In this document: piece by piece, positions 1-8,266 of the stretch
How positions within the stretch are numbered: the first letter of the stretch is position 1
How the letters are laid out: each line of letters begins with the position of its first letter
Source: Planctomycetota bacterium
Lineage (GTDB): Bacteria; Planctomycetota; UBA8742; UBA2392
DNA length: 64,000 bases
Assembly (NCBI GenBank): GCA_019636195.1
Contig: JAHBYA010000017.1
Location: forward strand, 1 to 64,000
Direction: 5' to 3'
Program-made: the position numbers and the translations under genes
Notes under the pieces: generated by a model
What the model saw: only the letters and a program-made list of their open reading frames with translations
What the model was told of the DNA's origin: nothing
Databases searched by the model: none

Positions 1-526
1 CGATGTCGCAGATGCCGTACTGCGCGGTGCCCGCCGTGGTTCCGGGAAAGATCGGCGTGGTACTGGCTGAACCGTCCCACCTGGCGTTTACAAACGAAAC
101 TGTCCCAGTTGGCTGAAACGAGGTTGGGGCTGGAGAGAGGTAGTACCAATTGGTGTTAAAGCCGGACGGGATGAAAACGCACACCACATAATTTGTGCTG
201 ATTGAAAGTGCAACCGGGGTTGAGAGTTGAACGGATCGCCACTGGCCGGCTGTGCCGGCAGGCAAGTTAGCCTGTGCCAGCAACTGCTGGGTGTTCACCT
301 GGTAAAGAGAAATCACCCTAGACACAGCATCCGGCAACACAGCCGAAAGATGGGTAACGGTCACGTTGTTGGCATTGCAGGTGAACTCCCATCCCACTTG
401 TCGCGGAGACGCATTTGGGATGGAAAACGACGTGATCTGCTGATTCAAAGGATACGTTTGCCCGAACAAGTGAGGCGTGAAGCACGAAAGAAGCCCCAGC
501 AAGCACACTGCGCCAATCATCCTCAT
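1..526 (-). CDS. secreted DUF4082-like jelly-roll protein, 3' end outside window
   Basis: The minus-strand frame is open from an ATG at 526 to the window edge, giving 175 codons without a stop. The start is preceded by AAAGGTG and opens with a signal peptide (MRMIGAVCLLGLLSC, cleavage likely after FGQ near residue 23). The mature part is rich in Ser, Thr, Val and aromatic residues. It has the pattern of DUF4082-type beta-sandwich domains: an 'LYQVNTQQLLAQANL' strand, then 'GQWRSVQL' and 'TNYVVCVF'. Such domains are usually exported carbohydrate- or surface-binding modules. Codons end in A or T more often than in neighbouring genes, which may mean recent acquisition. Export is well supported; the fold assignment is by pattern only. 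Confidence 0.62.
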   Translation of the reverse strand, partial: MRMIGAVCLLGLLSCFTPHLFGQTYPLNQQITSFSIPNASPRQVGWEFTCNANNVTVTHLSAVLPDAVSRVISLYQVNTQQLLAQANLPAGTAGQWRSVQLSTPVALSISTNYVVCVFIPSGFNTNWYYLSPAPTSFQPTGTVSFVNARWDGSASTTPIFPGTTAGTAQYGICDI

Positions 527-754
527 AAGTACGCACCTTTCAGAGAGGTCGAAGCCTAAGCTGAATCCTTAGGAGCCTTGCGGCTTGAATGCCACGCACG
601 AAAGCCCACCCGCCAAGCCATGACGATCGTCGGTTTACAAGTTGATCCCGTTCAAAGTGGTAGCTTGGGATTGTACGCCGTGACACGAATGTGACAAGAG
701 AAATGTGGCGCATTGCACAACGTGCACCGACCTAATGTTGAGAAACATGCTGCC
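527..754. other. intergenic spacer of lower GC
   Basis: No frame with coding character is visible here. The stretch holds a small inverted repeat (CCTAAG/CTTAGG near 555-573) and is visibly richer in A+T than the rest of the window. It must carry the leader of the secreted protein to its left and the 3' end of the TPR protein gene to its right. No strong terminator was found. Confidence 0.4.
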
Positions 755-1765
755 CTACTTCTGGGTGGGGTCGTACATGTCGTCGATATCGACCTTCAGG
801 CTCAGCAGCCGGCGGTCGTTGGGCGCGAGCTTCAGCGCCGTGTTGCAGACCTGTGCAGCGACGTCGTAACGCGCGTTGCGATACAGGTAGAACACCCAGC
901 GCTCGTAGATATCGACCATAAGCGACTTGGCTGACTGGTCGATGCTGTCGGCCTGCTCAATCTGTCCGCGGTACTTGTAATGCTGACGGTTCTTTTCAAT
1001 CAACTGACGCACGTTATCGAGCGACTTTACCGCGTTCTCGTACATCGGCATGCCTTTGTGGATGCGCCCCTGCACGCACTCAGTGTCGGCCTCACGCTTG
1101 GTGGCCGCGTTGCTGTCAACCACGGCGGCTTGCTCGTTCAGCCAGTCGTCCACCGGCTTGCGCTTCTTGCGCTCGTCGGCGTCGGCAGCCTCCTGGGCTT
1201 TGCGGGCGGCTTCTTCCAGTTCGCGGGCCTTCAACTCCAGGGCCACGCGGTCAAGCGTGCCCAGCAGCACTTCGGCCTTGGTGCGCGCCGGCGTTTCCGG
1301 AAACAGTTCAATCACCTGCGTGAACAGCTTGCGGGCTTCTTCAACCTGCTGTGCATCCAGCGCGGTGTTGCCCCTGTCCAGCAGCGCGTCGGCCTGCAGG
1401 AAGCGCACGTTGCCCTTGATGCGCTCGGCCTGCGGCGCCAGCTTTTCGTCCAGCTTGACGGCGGCCACAGCCGTGTCGTGGGCCTGCACGTACAGGCCGC
1501 GGTGCAGGGCCCAACGCGAAAGCTCAAGCCATGACAAGCCATTGGCGGGCGTAAACTGCTTCTTGATCTCAAAGCCGCTGGCGTACTCGAAGTCGTCAAG
1601 CCGGGCCGTGAACTCGCGCCGACCCTTGCGATACACCACGGACTCGCCGTCGAAAGACAGGACGGTGGCGTCAAACTCGGCTTCTTCGGCCTTGAGTTTG
1701 AGCTTCACCGCAAACAGCGGCGCGGCAGCCATCAGCAGCACAAGCAACATTGCTATGTAACGCAT
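755..1765 (-). CDS. secreted TPR-like protein of unknown function
   Basis: This 336-residue protein starts with a signal peptide (MRYIAMLLVLLMAAAPLFA) and is predicted to be exported. Residues about 25-60 form a small beta-rich domain with 'SFDGESVVYRKGRREF', a pattern seen in Planctomycete proteins that pair an SHD1/SLA1-like beta module with TPRs. The rest is helical, with two TPR-like blocks (about 80-170 and 270-330) separated by an Ala/Glu/Lys-rich coiled coil (about 175-215). No catalytic motif is visible. It diverges from the lipoprotein gene at 1828, with about 60 bases between starts. A second Met five codons in (1750) is possible and would still leave a signal peptide. A scaffolding role is inference. 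Confidence 0.7.
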   Translation of the reverse strand: MRYIAMLLVLLMAAAPLFAVKLKLKAEEAEFDATVLSFDGESVVYRKGRREFTARLDDFEYASGFEIKKQFTPANGLSWLELSRWALHRGLYVQAHDTAVAAVKLDEKLAPQAERIKGNVRFLQADALLDRGNTALDAQQVEEARKLFTQVIELFPETPARTKAEVLLGTLDRVALELKARELEEAARKAQEAADADERKKRKPVDDWLNEQAAVVDSNAATKREADTECVQGRIHKGMPMYENAVKSLDNVRQLIEKNRQHYKYRGQIEQADSIDQSAKSLMVDIYERWVFYLYRNARYDVAAQVCNTALKLAPNDRRLLSLKVDIDDMYDPTQK

Positions 1766-1827
1766 GGCGCCAGCATAGCACCGCGCGGGCCGTTGACGCA
1801 GCGCATTGGCGACCTAGCGTTGCGGAA

Positions 1828-2364
1828 ATGCGAAGGCTGGCATTGTGCGTGACAATCCTGATGGCCCTGGCTGGGTGCGCCACGCCGGGCACGGGCGAGA
1901 TTCAGGTGGACGTAATGTTTCGCAAGACCGGCGCGCCGGAAAGCGGCGTGGTGGAGATCACGACGCCGGGGCTGGTCAATGAAATCAACGGCGCGTTCAC
2001 GATTGAGTCGGTGGGATGGTACACCGGCGCCGAACTTGACGAACAGGGCAAGATCAAGCGCGGCGATAACCGCGTGTTCTTGCTCGAGTTCCTGGACCGG
2101 GGCGACATCTCGCTCTTGCAGACCGACGACCAGCGGGTATCGTTGCGCGCCGAATTGGCGGCAAACGGCAAGGTCCGCACCGCGCTGCTGGGGTCGTTGA
2201 CCGGCACAGTGGTCAGCGGGTTTACCGCAAGCCGCAACGACACATTCGAGTCGGGCACGTACGAGTTGATCTACGACGGGCCGGACATGGTGGTAGGGCG
2301 GATTGACCTGCAGTTCCGGAAGTACCGGGTGCAGGGCAACTTCCGGGCCCCGCGCGTGAGGTGA
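1828..2364 (+). CDS. lipoprotein of unknown function
   Basis: The chosen ATG (1828) begins a classical lipoprotein signal, MRRLALCVTILMALAGCATPG, with lipobox LAGC and acylated Cys at residue 17. The frame is open further upstream, but that part has no signal character. The mature 160 residues are mostly beta, with alternating polar strands ('EIQVDVMFRKTG', 'VGRIDLQFRKYRV'), and resemble no family I can name. The stop is followed after one base by the next start (2366), so the two are probably co-translated as an operon with the thioredoxin-fold gene. A periplasmic or outer-membrane location is predicted from the signal only. Confidence 0.72.
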   Translation: MRRLALCVTILMALAGCATPGTGEIQVDVMFRKTGAPESGVVEITTPGLVNEINGAFTIESVGWYTGAELDEQGKIKRGDNRVFLLEFLDRGDISLLQTDDQRVSLRAELAANGKVRTALLGSLTGTVVSGFTASRNDTFESGTYELIYDGPDMVVGRIDLQFRKYRVQGNFRAPRVR

Positions 2365-2365
2365 C

Positions 2366-2884
2366 ATGAAGTCAGCGGCGACGATCCTTGTGCTGGTGCT
2401 TGCGCTTACCGCCATCAGCGTTACGTCCGGCGATGCCGGGGCCGATGCCGCGCGCAAACTGCCCAGCTTTGAGATGAAAGACCTGCAGGAAGTCGAGTTC
2501 CGCCTGACCGACGAGCGCTTCAAGGGCAAAAAGCTGCTGGTCGCCGCGTTCGGTACCTGGCAGCAGCCCAGCATCGCCCAGGCCCGCGAACTTCAGAAGT
2601 TTCACAAGGCAAACCCCGACGTTGAAATCATCGCCTTCGTCGTGGACAGCCTGGCGGAGGCCCGCGACTTCGTGGCGCGTGAGCAGTTGACCTACCCGTG
2701 CTACAAGAGCGACCCGGCCACGCGCATCGGCCCCGGCTTCAACCGCCTGTTCAAGACCCGCAAGGGTAAGGTGCTTACACTGAACAAGGCGCCCTTTGTG
2801 ATGCTGGCCGATGCCGACCGCAACGTGTACTACGCCGAGCTGGGTACGGTCAGCGCCGAGACGCTGGGCAAAGAACTGAAGTAG
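2366..2884 (+). CDS. secreted thioredoxin-fold protein lacking the CxxC pair
   Basis: The protein has 172 residues with an N-terminal signal peptide (cleavage near residue 22-26). The body has the order of a TlpA/AhpC-type thioredoxin fold: 'KKLLVAAFGTWQQPSIAQA' takes the place of the usual active-site W-C-x-x-C segment, and 'APFVMLADADRNVYYA' matches the cis-Pro strand and following beta-hairpin. Both catalytic cysteines are replaced (W-Q-Q-P), so dithiol exchange of the usual kind is not possible. It starts one base after the lipoprotein stop. A binding or chaperone role in the periplasm, perhaps next to the cytochrome encoded downstream, is inference. Confidence 0.7.
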   Translation: MKSAATILVLVLALTAISVTSGDAGADAARKLPSFEMKDLQEVEFRLTDERFKGKKLLVAAFGTWQQPSIAQARELQKFHKANPDVEIIAFVVDSLAEARDFVAREQLTYPCYKSDPATRIGPGFNRLFKTRKGKVLTLNKAPFVMLADADRNVYYAELGTVSAETLGKELK

Positions 2885-3033
2885 CCCCCGCAAAACCCCT
2901 GCCCGCTGTTGCCAATCCGCGCCGCTGCCAAGGTTTGTGCCAGCGCGTGCTTGCCTTATCAGTCGCGGGGGTGTTAAATCAGGCCCTAGGGACTGGCAGA
3001 TCCCACCCCGACGTCACCCCCTGGAAAGCTGCC

Positions 3034-3552
3034 ATGAATCAACCGCATACCCAGGAAGCCAGGGCTGCTCGCATGTCTCAGGCGGATCAACTATTGATCC
3101 AGATTGTCCTGAAGAACACCAAGGTCAAACAAGACCAGGTCGATCAGGCATTTGCCGACGTGCAAGCCGCCAAGTCAGAAGGCCGCGAGCTTGACCTTGC
3201 CCACGCCATTCTTGAGCGCAACCTGCTTTCACGGGCCGAGCTGTACAAGCTGGTCAAGGCGCGCAACTACGCGCTGATCCGCCAAGAGGACAAGCGGCTG
3301 GGCAAACGGCTGTTCCGCAAAAACTTCATCACCAAGACGCAGCTGGACGAGGCGCTGGCTTTTCAGCGGCAATTGTTCAAGGCCCTTGGCGACATCAAGC
3401 GCGTCGAAAGCATATTGATGGACGACGGCCACGTGACGCCCGAGCAGGTGCGTGAGGTCTGGTCTGAGTACACCAGCTACCTCAAGCGTCGCGGCGACCG
3501 GCCCGTAGAGCCCAAAACCGACCCCAGCCTGATGAAGCGCGGCCAGGCCTAA
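3034..3552 (+). CDS. small helical protein with two GspE/MshEN-like repeats
   Basis: The start at 3034 (MNQPHTQEARAARM) follows GGAAAG at a good distance; Met codons at 2935 and 3073 are alternatives. There is no signal peptide. Two similar helical units are visible, about residues 25-85 ('VKQDQVDQAFADVQAAKSEG') and 95-150 ('ITKTQLDEALAFQRQLFKALG'). The pattern 'x(2)qLdeAL..q...g..i..iL...G.vt.eqv' recalls the N-terminal MshEN/GspE domains that bind cyclic di-GMP or partner proteins in type II secretion and pilus systems. The key Arg-rich loop of MshEN is not clear, so nucleotide binding should not be assumed. It lies in the cluster that ends with the cytochrome. Confidence 0.6.
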   Translation: MNQPHTQEARAARMSQADQLLIQIVLKNTKVKQDQVDQAFADVQAAKSEGRELDLAHAILERNLLSRAELYKLVKARNYALIRQEDKRLGKRLFRKNFITKTQLDEALAFQRQLFKALGDIKRVESILMDDGHVTPEQVREVWSEYTSYLKRRGDRPVEPKTDPSLMKRGQA

Positions 3553-3567
3553 CCCGAGCCCGGCGCC

Positions 3568-4782
3568 ATGAAGGGCATCAAACTCGCCAACGTCATGATC
3601 CTGGTCAGCGGCTTGGCGCTGTGCGTGCTTGGCATTGTGCTGTTGATGGTCGATGGCGCGCGGCAGCGTGGCGACCCGCCGCAGGTGATGCCCCAGACCA
3701 CAGAGGAGTTCCTCGCAGTCGGGGACGAGCTGGCGGGCAAACACAACTGCAACTTCTGCCACCGCACCGAGGCGCCGGCGACCCACCCGCCTGATCGCGC
3801 CAACTGCCAGCAGTGCCACCAGCTGCGCGACCGCGTGGAAAACCTTGCGCCGCCCTTGAAGCACATCGCCGAGCGTCGCAGTGAAGAGTGGATCCGGCGC
3901 TATCTGCGCTACCCGTACCCGGTTCGCGAGAACAGCCGCGACCGCATGCCGGACCTGCTGCTATCCGACTACGAAGTCGAGGTGTTCACCGGCTATCTGC
4001 TGGCGCTGGCCGGCGACCGTATTGCCGAATTGCCGATCTTCGGGCCCGCCCGCGAAGCTGAGCCCGACGCAGCCCGGCTGGCCAGAGGCAAAGACCTGTG
4101 GGACAAGCACCAGTGCGGAACGTGCCACAGCCTCGGCGAACACATCGTCAAGCCGATGTACCACGACAACGGCAAGCCGGTTACGCCCGCGCAGGTGTTC
4201 GCGCCGCGCCTTGATCTTGTGCATGCACGGGTTCGGCCCAACTGGCTGGCGGCGGCGATCCGCGACCCCGACAAGTGGCTGCCATGGGCGGCCATGGCAA
4301 CAGGCGCAATCACAGACACCGAAGCCAACGAGCTGGCGTGGTACGTGATGAACGCCGTGCCGGACCCCAAGACCGGCGTTACGCACGACCACGTCATGGC
4401 GATCCTGATGGCCAACTGCAACGGCTGCCATTACGGGCCGCAGGGCAACGCACCCGAGGCCACCAACCCCGCCGGCGGCGCGGGCTGGCTCGGCACCTGG
4501 GGCGCCCAGCCGCGAAGGCTGGACTTGATGACGCTTGAGGGCCTGACGCGCGGCGCGCTGGACGACCTGGGCAAGCCGCGACCGACAGTCGTGCCCTACG
4601 CCGAAAACAGCCCGCTGCTGATGCACCTCAACGGGCGCAAGCAGCCGCACATGCCCATGGACACGCACCCGCTGCGCGCCGACGAGGTCGCGAAGATCCG
4701 TGAATGGATCATGGCCGGTGCCAAAGGCCCCAAATCGCAGGGCGGGATCAAGGTCAACCCGCCCATCGAAATGGGCGACTGA
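3568..4782 (+). CDS. membrane-anchored tetraheme c-type cytochrome
   Basis: This 404-residue protein has one N-terminal membrane anchor (about 8-28) and four haem c sites CxxCH at residues 61-65 (CNFCH), 80-84 (CQQCH), 183-187 (CGTCH) and 284-288 (CNGCH). The first two sit close together, and the second half has two mono-haem cytochrome c-like domains; candidate axial Met residues lie in 'MATGAITD' and 'PHMPMD'. It should be exported by Sec and matured by a cytochrome c system, and would pass electrons at the outer face of the inner membrane. No oxidase or reductase subunit is adjacent, so the redox partner is unknown. The gene lies 15 bases after the preceding gene. Confidence 0.82.
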   Translation: MKGIKLANVMILVSGLALCVLGIVLLMVDGARQRGDPPQVMPQTTEEFLAVGDELAGKHNCNFCHRTEAPATHPPDRANCQQCHQLRDRVENLAPPLKHIAERRSEEWIRRYLRYPYPVRENSRDRMPDLLLSDYEVEVFTGYLLALAGDRIAELPIFGPAREAEPDAARLARGKDLWDKHQCGTCHSLGEHIVKPMYHDNGKPVTPAQVFAPRLDLVHARVRPNWLAAAIRDPDKWLPWAAMATGAITDTEANELAWYVMNAVPDPKTGVTHDHVMAILMANCNGCHYGPQGNAPEATNPAGGAGWLGTWGAQPRRLDLMTLEGLTRGALDDLGKPRPTVVPYAENSPLLMHLNGRKQPHMPMDTHPLRADEVAKIREWIMAGAKGPKSQGGIKVNPPIEMGD

Positions 4783-4787
4783 TCATT

Positions 4788-4867
4788 ACACGGAGAAACG
4801 GAGTAACAGAGAAAATCCGCTTTGCCGAAACTTCAAGACTCTGTTTCTCTGTTACTCTGTGTTCAGA
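4788..4867. repeat. octamer-periodic inverted repeat (ACGGAG family)
   Basis: The left arm is built of 8-nt units of the type ACACGGAG / AAACGGAG / TAACAGAG. The right arm reads as similar units on the other strand. A perfect 14-bp inverted repeat (GAGTAACAGAGAAA at 4801-4814 and its complement at 4844-4857) joins them. The element fills the gap between the cytochrome gene and rluA, and related units recur near 12845, 37455 and 38808. Confidence 0.75.
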
Positions 4868-4882
4868 TCGGTCGTACCCACC

Positions 4883-6088
4883 ATGTCGAACAACCCCGGC
4901 TGGCACATCGCGCGCAAGCGCCGCAAACAGAAAGACCAGCCCGCCGACTTGAGCGAGGTAGAGACCGCGCGTGTGTACAAGGTCGAGTTGCCGCAGGACG
5001 GCATGCGGGCGGACAAGTTCGTCGCCAAGCGCACGCCCTGGATGTCGCGCACCAAGGTGCAAGCCGCCTTTGAAGAAGGTCGCATCCGCCGCGCCGGCGC
5101 CGCAATTGACGCCGGCAAGAAGCTGCGCACCGGCGACGTCGTTGAGCTTATCCTGCCGCCGCCCCACGAAGACATCACTGAAATGGCGCGCATCCCCTAC
5201 GACATCATCTTTGAAGACGAGCACATGTTTGTGGTAAGCAAGCCGCCGCACCTGATTGTCCACCCCACCGGCGGCTACCGCTACACGACACTACTGAATG
5301 CCCTGCACCTGCGCTTCAAGGATAGCGGAGTGTTTCCAAAACTGGTCAATCGCATCGACAAGGAAACCAGCGGACTGATCCTGTGCGGCAAAGACGCCGC
5401 GGCCACCGGCAAGCTGGGCAAAGCGCTGGAAGACAAGACCGTCGTCAAAGAGTACCTGGCGCTGGTGGAAGGCGCGGTGCAGGTGCAGCACCAGCTGATC
5501 GACAAACCCATCGACCAGGACGCCGACGCCGAAGTCAGCATGCTGCGCCGGATAGACCCCAACGGGCAGGAAGCGCGCACCGAGGTGTGGGTCGAAAAGC
5601 AGCTTGGGCGCTTTACGCTGGTGCGCTGCCGGTTGCACACCGGCCGCATGCACCAGATTCGCGTGCACATGCAAAGCATCGGGCATCCGCTGGTTTGCGA
5701 CCACCACTATGGCATACGCGATGAGCTGCTTGAAAGCGACTTGCAAGACCCGCCGCCGCCGCCCACACGCATGGAAAGCCCCTACGGCTACCGCGATGGC
5801 GACAGCGACGCCGATGTAAGCGACCGCATTCGCGCCGTCGATACGCAAAAGCGCCACGAGTATGAAGCGCTGGCCAAAGGCGAGCGCGTGCCAAGGGGCG
5901 ACAACGACGCGCTGTTGCTGGGCCGCTGCGCCCTGCACAGCCACCTGCTGCGGTTCACGCACCCATACACAGGGCAAGAACTCGAGCTGACAGCGCCGCT
6001 GCCGCCCGACATCGCCGGTGCAGTGGCAAGACTGGACGCAGGCCGCTTTCAGCCCGGCACGCCAGTGCCGGGCCCCAACGGCGCCTGA
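4883..6088 (+). CDS. RluA-family 23S rRNA/tRNA pseudouridine synthase
   Basis: The enzyme converts specific uridines in structured RNA to pseudouridine in the cytoplasm. From the ATG at 4883 the protein has 401 residues. An S4 RNA-binding domain (about 33-95: 'GMRADKFVAKRTPWMSRTKVQAAFEEGRI') is followed by the catalytic domain with motif 'NRIDKETSGLIL', whose Asp159 is the expected nucleophile, and 'CRLHTGRMHQIRVH' near the C-terminal half. The long insertion after 'CDHHYG', about 50 residues of charged sequence, is unusual. The frame runs upstream to 4700, but that part overlaps the cytochrome gene and the repeat, so 4883 is preferred. RluA, RluC and RluD specificities cannot be separated from sequence alone. 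Confidence 0.88.
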   Translation: MSNNPGWHIARKRRKQKDQPADLSEVETARVYKVELPQDGMRADKFVAKRTPWMSRTKVQAAFEEGRIRRAGAAIDAGKKLRTGDVVELILPPPHEDITEMARIPYDIIFEDEHMFVVSKPPHLIVHPTGGYRYTTLLNALHLRFKDSGVFPKLVNRIDKETSGLILCGKDAAATGKLGKALEDKTVVKEYLALVEGAVQVQHQLIDKPIDQDADAEVSMLRRIDPNGQEARTEVWVEKQLGRFTLVRCRLHTGRMHQIRVHMQSIGHPLVCDHHYGIRDELLESDLQDPPPPPTRMESPYGYRDGDSDADVSDRIRAVDTQKRHEYEALAKGERVPRGDNDALLLGRCALHSHLLRFTHPYTGQELELTAPLPPDIAGAVARLDAGRFQPGTPVPGPNGA

Positions 6089-6100
6089 CCAGACGCCGGG

Positions 6101-6129
6101 CCCCGGACTCGCGTCCGGGGCTGTACGCG
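6101..6129. repeat. hairpin with 4-nt loop and GGGCTGTACGCG flank
   Basis: An 8-bp stem CCCCGGAC/GTCCGGGG (6101-6108, 6113-6120) closes a TCGC loop and runs into GGGCTGTACGCG (6118-6129). It lies between the convergent rluA and hemB genes, so it may end both transcripts, though neither side has a long T-run. A second hairpin with a different stem but the same flank lies at 46266-46294. Confidence 0.6.
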
Positions 6130-6140
6130 AATCAAACACT

Positions 6141-7118
6141 TTAAAGCCATTCCGCGATCTGCGGCGCGTGGTACGTCAGCACCATGTCGGCGCCTGCGCG
6201 TACGATGCCTGTCACGCTTTCCAGCACGCAGGCTTTTTCGTCAAGCCAGCCGCTTTGGGCGGCGGCCTTGAGCATCAAGTACTCGCCGCTGACTTGATAC
6301 GCCGCCACCGGCAGCGTGGTGCTGTCGCGCACGGCGCTGATGACGTCAAGGTACGGCCCGGCGGGTTTCACCATCAGCATGTCCGCGCCCTCGGCTTCGT
6401 CGAGTTGTGCTTCGCGCACGGCTTCGCGAATGTTGGCGGGGTCCATCTGGTAGGTTTTTTTGTCGCCGGCTTTGGGCGCTGAATCCAGCGCGCCGCGAAA
6501 GGGGCCGTAAAACGCGCTGGCGTACTTTGCGGTGTACGCGAGAATGCTGACCTCGCTGTGGCCTTCGTCGTCAAGGGCGCCGCGAATGGCAGCCACGCGG
6601 CCGTCCATCATGTCGCTGGGCGCCACGATGTCTGCGCCGGCAGCCGCGTGAATCAGGGCTTGCCGGCAAAGCACTTCTACTGTCTCGTCGTTGACCACTT
6701 TGCCCTCGCGCACAATGCCGTCGTGGCCATCGCTGTTGTAAGGGTCCAGTGCAATGTCTGTGATCACGCACAGCCCGGGCAGCTTGTCTTTGATCGCCTT
6801 GATCGCGCGCGGTATCAAGCCGTCTCGGTTCAGGGCCTCGCTGGCATCAGGCGTTTTGCTGCCGTCGGGCACTTTCGGAAACAGGACAATCGCGTTGATG
6901 CCCAGCTTGTGCGCCCGCCCAGCCTCTGCCAGCAGGCCTTTCAGCCCCCAGCGCGTGACGCCGGGCAGGCTGGCCAGGGGGGTGTCGCCCTCATCCTCGT
7001 GCAGAAACACCGGGTAGATAAGCTGTTCGCGCGACAGGCGTGTTTCACGCACCAGTCCCCGCACAGCCGCGGACTTGCGGTTGCGGCGCGGGCGGATCGG
7101 CAGGTTGGCGTCGTCCAT
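6141..7118 (-). CDS. hemB: delta-aminolevulinic acid dehydratase (porphobilinogen synthase)
   Basis: HemB joins two 5-aminolevulinate molecules into porphobilinogen, the second common step of haem synthesis. The 325 residues match the family's length. The two Schiff-base lysines are present: K198 in 'YTAKYASAFYGPFR' and K251 in 'MLMVKPAGPYLD'. At the catalytic metal site the protein has 'DIALDPYNSDGHDG' (121-134), with Asp in place of the Cys triad of zinc enzymes. This marks it as the magnesium-type HemB. The allosteric-type 'REAVREAQLDEAEGAD' helix is present. It is convergent with rluA. HemL, which supplies the substrate, is encoded far away at 40026. Confidence 0.96.
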   Translation of the reverse strand: MDDANLPIRPRRNRKSAAVRGLVRETRLSREQLIYPVFLHEDEGDTPLASLPGVTRWGLKGLLAEAGRAHKLGINAIVLFPKVPDGSKTPDASEALNRDGLIPRAIKAIKDKLPGLCVITDIALDPYNSDGHDGIVREGKVVNDETVEVLCRQALIHAAAGADIVAPSDMMDGRVAAIRGALDDEGHSEVSILAYTAKYASAFYGPFRGALDSAPKAGDKKTYQMDPANIREAVREAQLDEAEGADMLMVKPAGPYLDVISAVRDSTTLPVAAYQVSGEYLMLKAAAQSGWLDEKACVLESVTGIVRAGADMVLTYHAPQIAEWL

Positions 7119-7165
7119 AGCGCCATGATTGCCCGCCGCTGCAGCCCGTCAAGCGTGTGGGGTGA

Positions 7166-7171
7166 TACAAT
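7166..7171 (+). promoter_or_regulatory. candidate -10 box TACAAT, leaderless spacing
   Basis: TACAAT lies six bases before the ATG at 7178, so transcription would begin at or next to the start codon. No Shine-Dalgarno sequence is present. The same box and spacing occurs before the gene at 41348. No clear -35 element is visible. Confidence 0.4.
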
Positions 7172-7177
7172 GCGACA

Positions 7178-8053
7178 ATGATCAGGTGTTCAGGACACAG
7201 CCTGCGATTGACGTTGGGGGTGCTGCTCTTGCTTGCGGGCTCGCTGTCGGCGCATCCGCTGGATGACAACGCCGAACTGATCGTGCGCTTGCGCGTGGCC
7301 GACGAGCGCAGCTACGAATTGACCCTGGAGTTTCGCTACAAGGGCGTGATCGCCAGCTACACCGAGTTCCGTAACGGCCTTGACCGCAACCTCGACGGCC
7401 GCGTCACGCGCAACGAAATGAAGGCGCGCTTCGTTGAACTTGCCGACGAAATCGCGCTTGGCCTGCAACTGTCGCTGGACGGCAATCGGCTGCAACTTGA
7501 GCCGCAGCTTGAGCGCTTTGCCCTGCACCACGCCGACGACCCCAACGGCAAACCGTGGGACGAAATCGAAACCGCCACCGCCAACATCTTCTATCGCTTC
7601 GTTTACATCGCGCGCGGCGACCCCGCGCCCGGCGAACGCGTCCTGGCCTTTTCATTCATCAGCCCGCAGACAGTCGTGCACACCCCGCGCGACCAGTTGC
7701 TCGCGTTCAGCGCCGCAAATGAGCCGCTGCCCGTCGTGCACGATGTCGAAAGCGGCGTGTTTCCGCGCATGACCGCTAGGTTCAAGGTCGCTGCGCCGGC
7801 TGTGCAGCCCAAGCCGCCGGCCCCGGAGCTGCCGCTCCCTGACCCGCTGCCCGCCCCGCGCGGCTTCGGCGAGTTGCCGGGCTGGCTGGCGTTGGGTGCA
7901 GGCGGTGGGCTGAGCCTGCTGGGCCTGTTGCTGCTGGCGCGGCGGATGCTGCGCAAGCAGGGCAGCATCGCGGTTTCCCTGACTGTGGTCGTTGCGGGCC
8001 TGCTGTCACTGCTGGGCGCGCTGGTGCGGCTGGGACTGATCAAGCTGGTGTAA
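7178..8053 (+). CDS. secreted membrane-anchored protein with one EF-hand-like loop
   Basis: The protein has 291 residues with a signal peptide ending near 'SLSAHPLDD'. The luminal part is beta-rich and holds one calcium-loop-like stretch, DRNLDGRVTRNE (about residues 69-80), which fits the EF-hand pattern D-x-N-x-D-G-x-V-x-x-x-E. After a Pro-rich linker (about 205-225) come two C-terminal membrane segments (about 235-252 and 263-288) separated by a short basic loop. The N-terminal pattern (HPLDDNAELIVRL) recalls proteins found beside HupE/UreJ- or nickel/cobalt-type transporters, but no such transporter is adjacent. The function is unknown. Confidence 0.65.
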   Translation: MIRCSGHSLRLTLGVLLLLAGSLSAHPLDDNAELIVRLRVADERSYELTLEFRYKGVIASYTEFRNGLDRNLDGRVTRNEMKARFVELADEIALGLQLSLDGNRLQLEPQLERFALHHADDPNGKPWDEIETATANIFYRFVYIARGDPAPGERVLAFSFISPQTVVHTPRDQLLAFSAANEPLPVVHDVESGVFPRMTARFKVAAPAVQPKPPAPELPLPDPLPAPRGFGELPGWLALGAGGGLSLLGLLLLARRMLRKQGSIAVSLTVVVAGLLSLLGALVRLGLIKLV

Positions 8054-8057
8054 AGAA

Positions 8058-8078
8058 GCCCCCGGCGGGGCCGGGGGC
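8058..8078 (-). terminator. hairpin terminator of tRNA-Pro
   Basis: A perfect 9-bp stem GCCCCCGGC/GCCGGGGGC with a 3-nt loop lies 7 bases beyond the tRNA 3' end. Read on the minus strand it is followed by TTCTTT. It also lies just after the stop of the plus-strand gene and may serve both. Confidence 0.7.
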
Positions 8079-8085
8079 AGCAGGG

Positions 8086-8162
8086 TGGTCGGGGCGACTG
8101 GATTTGAACCAGCGGCTTCCACGTCCCAAACGTGGCGCTCTACCAGGCTGAGCTACGCCCCG
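8086..8162 (-). tRNA. tRNA-Pro (UGG)
   Basis: The minus strand folds as a complete cloverleaf of 77 nt. The acceptor stem CGGGGCG pairs with CGCCCCG, the D-arm is regular, and the anticodon stem CCACG/CGTGG closes the loop TTTGGGA with anticodon TGG. The T-arm contains GGTTCAAATCC. The discriminator A and the 3' CCA are encoded in the DNA (8089-8086). It reads proline CCA and probably other CCN codons. Confidence 0.95.
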
Positions 8163-8266
8163 GTGCCGTCATGGTAGCGTCATTGTTGCCCGTGCCAACA
8201 ACGGGACGTTGTTGCAGTCGAAACGGCGGGCTACAATCTTGAGGGGGCAATACCCGGCGGTGGTGC

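Noticed and set aside
2885-2972. Terminator formed by CCCCCGC and GCGGGGG
   Set aside because: The arms are about 75 bases apart with no T-run.
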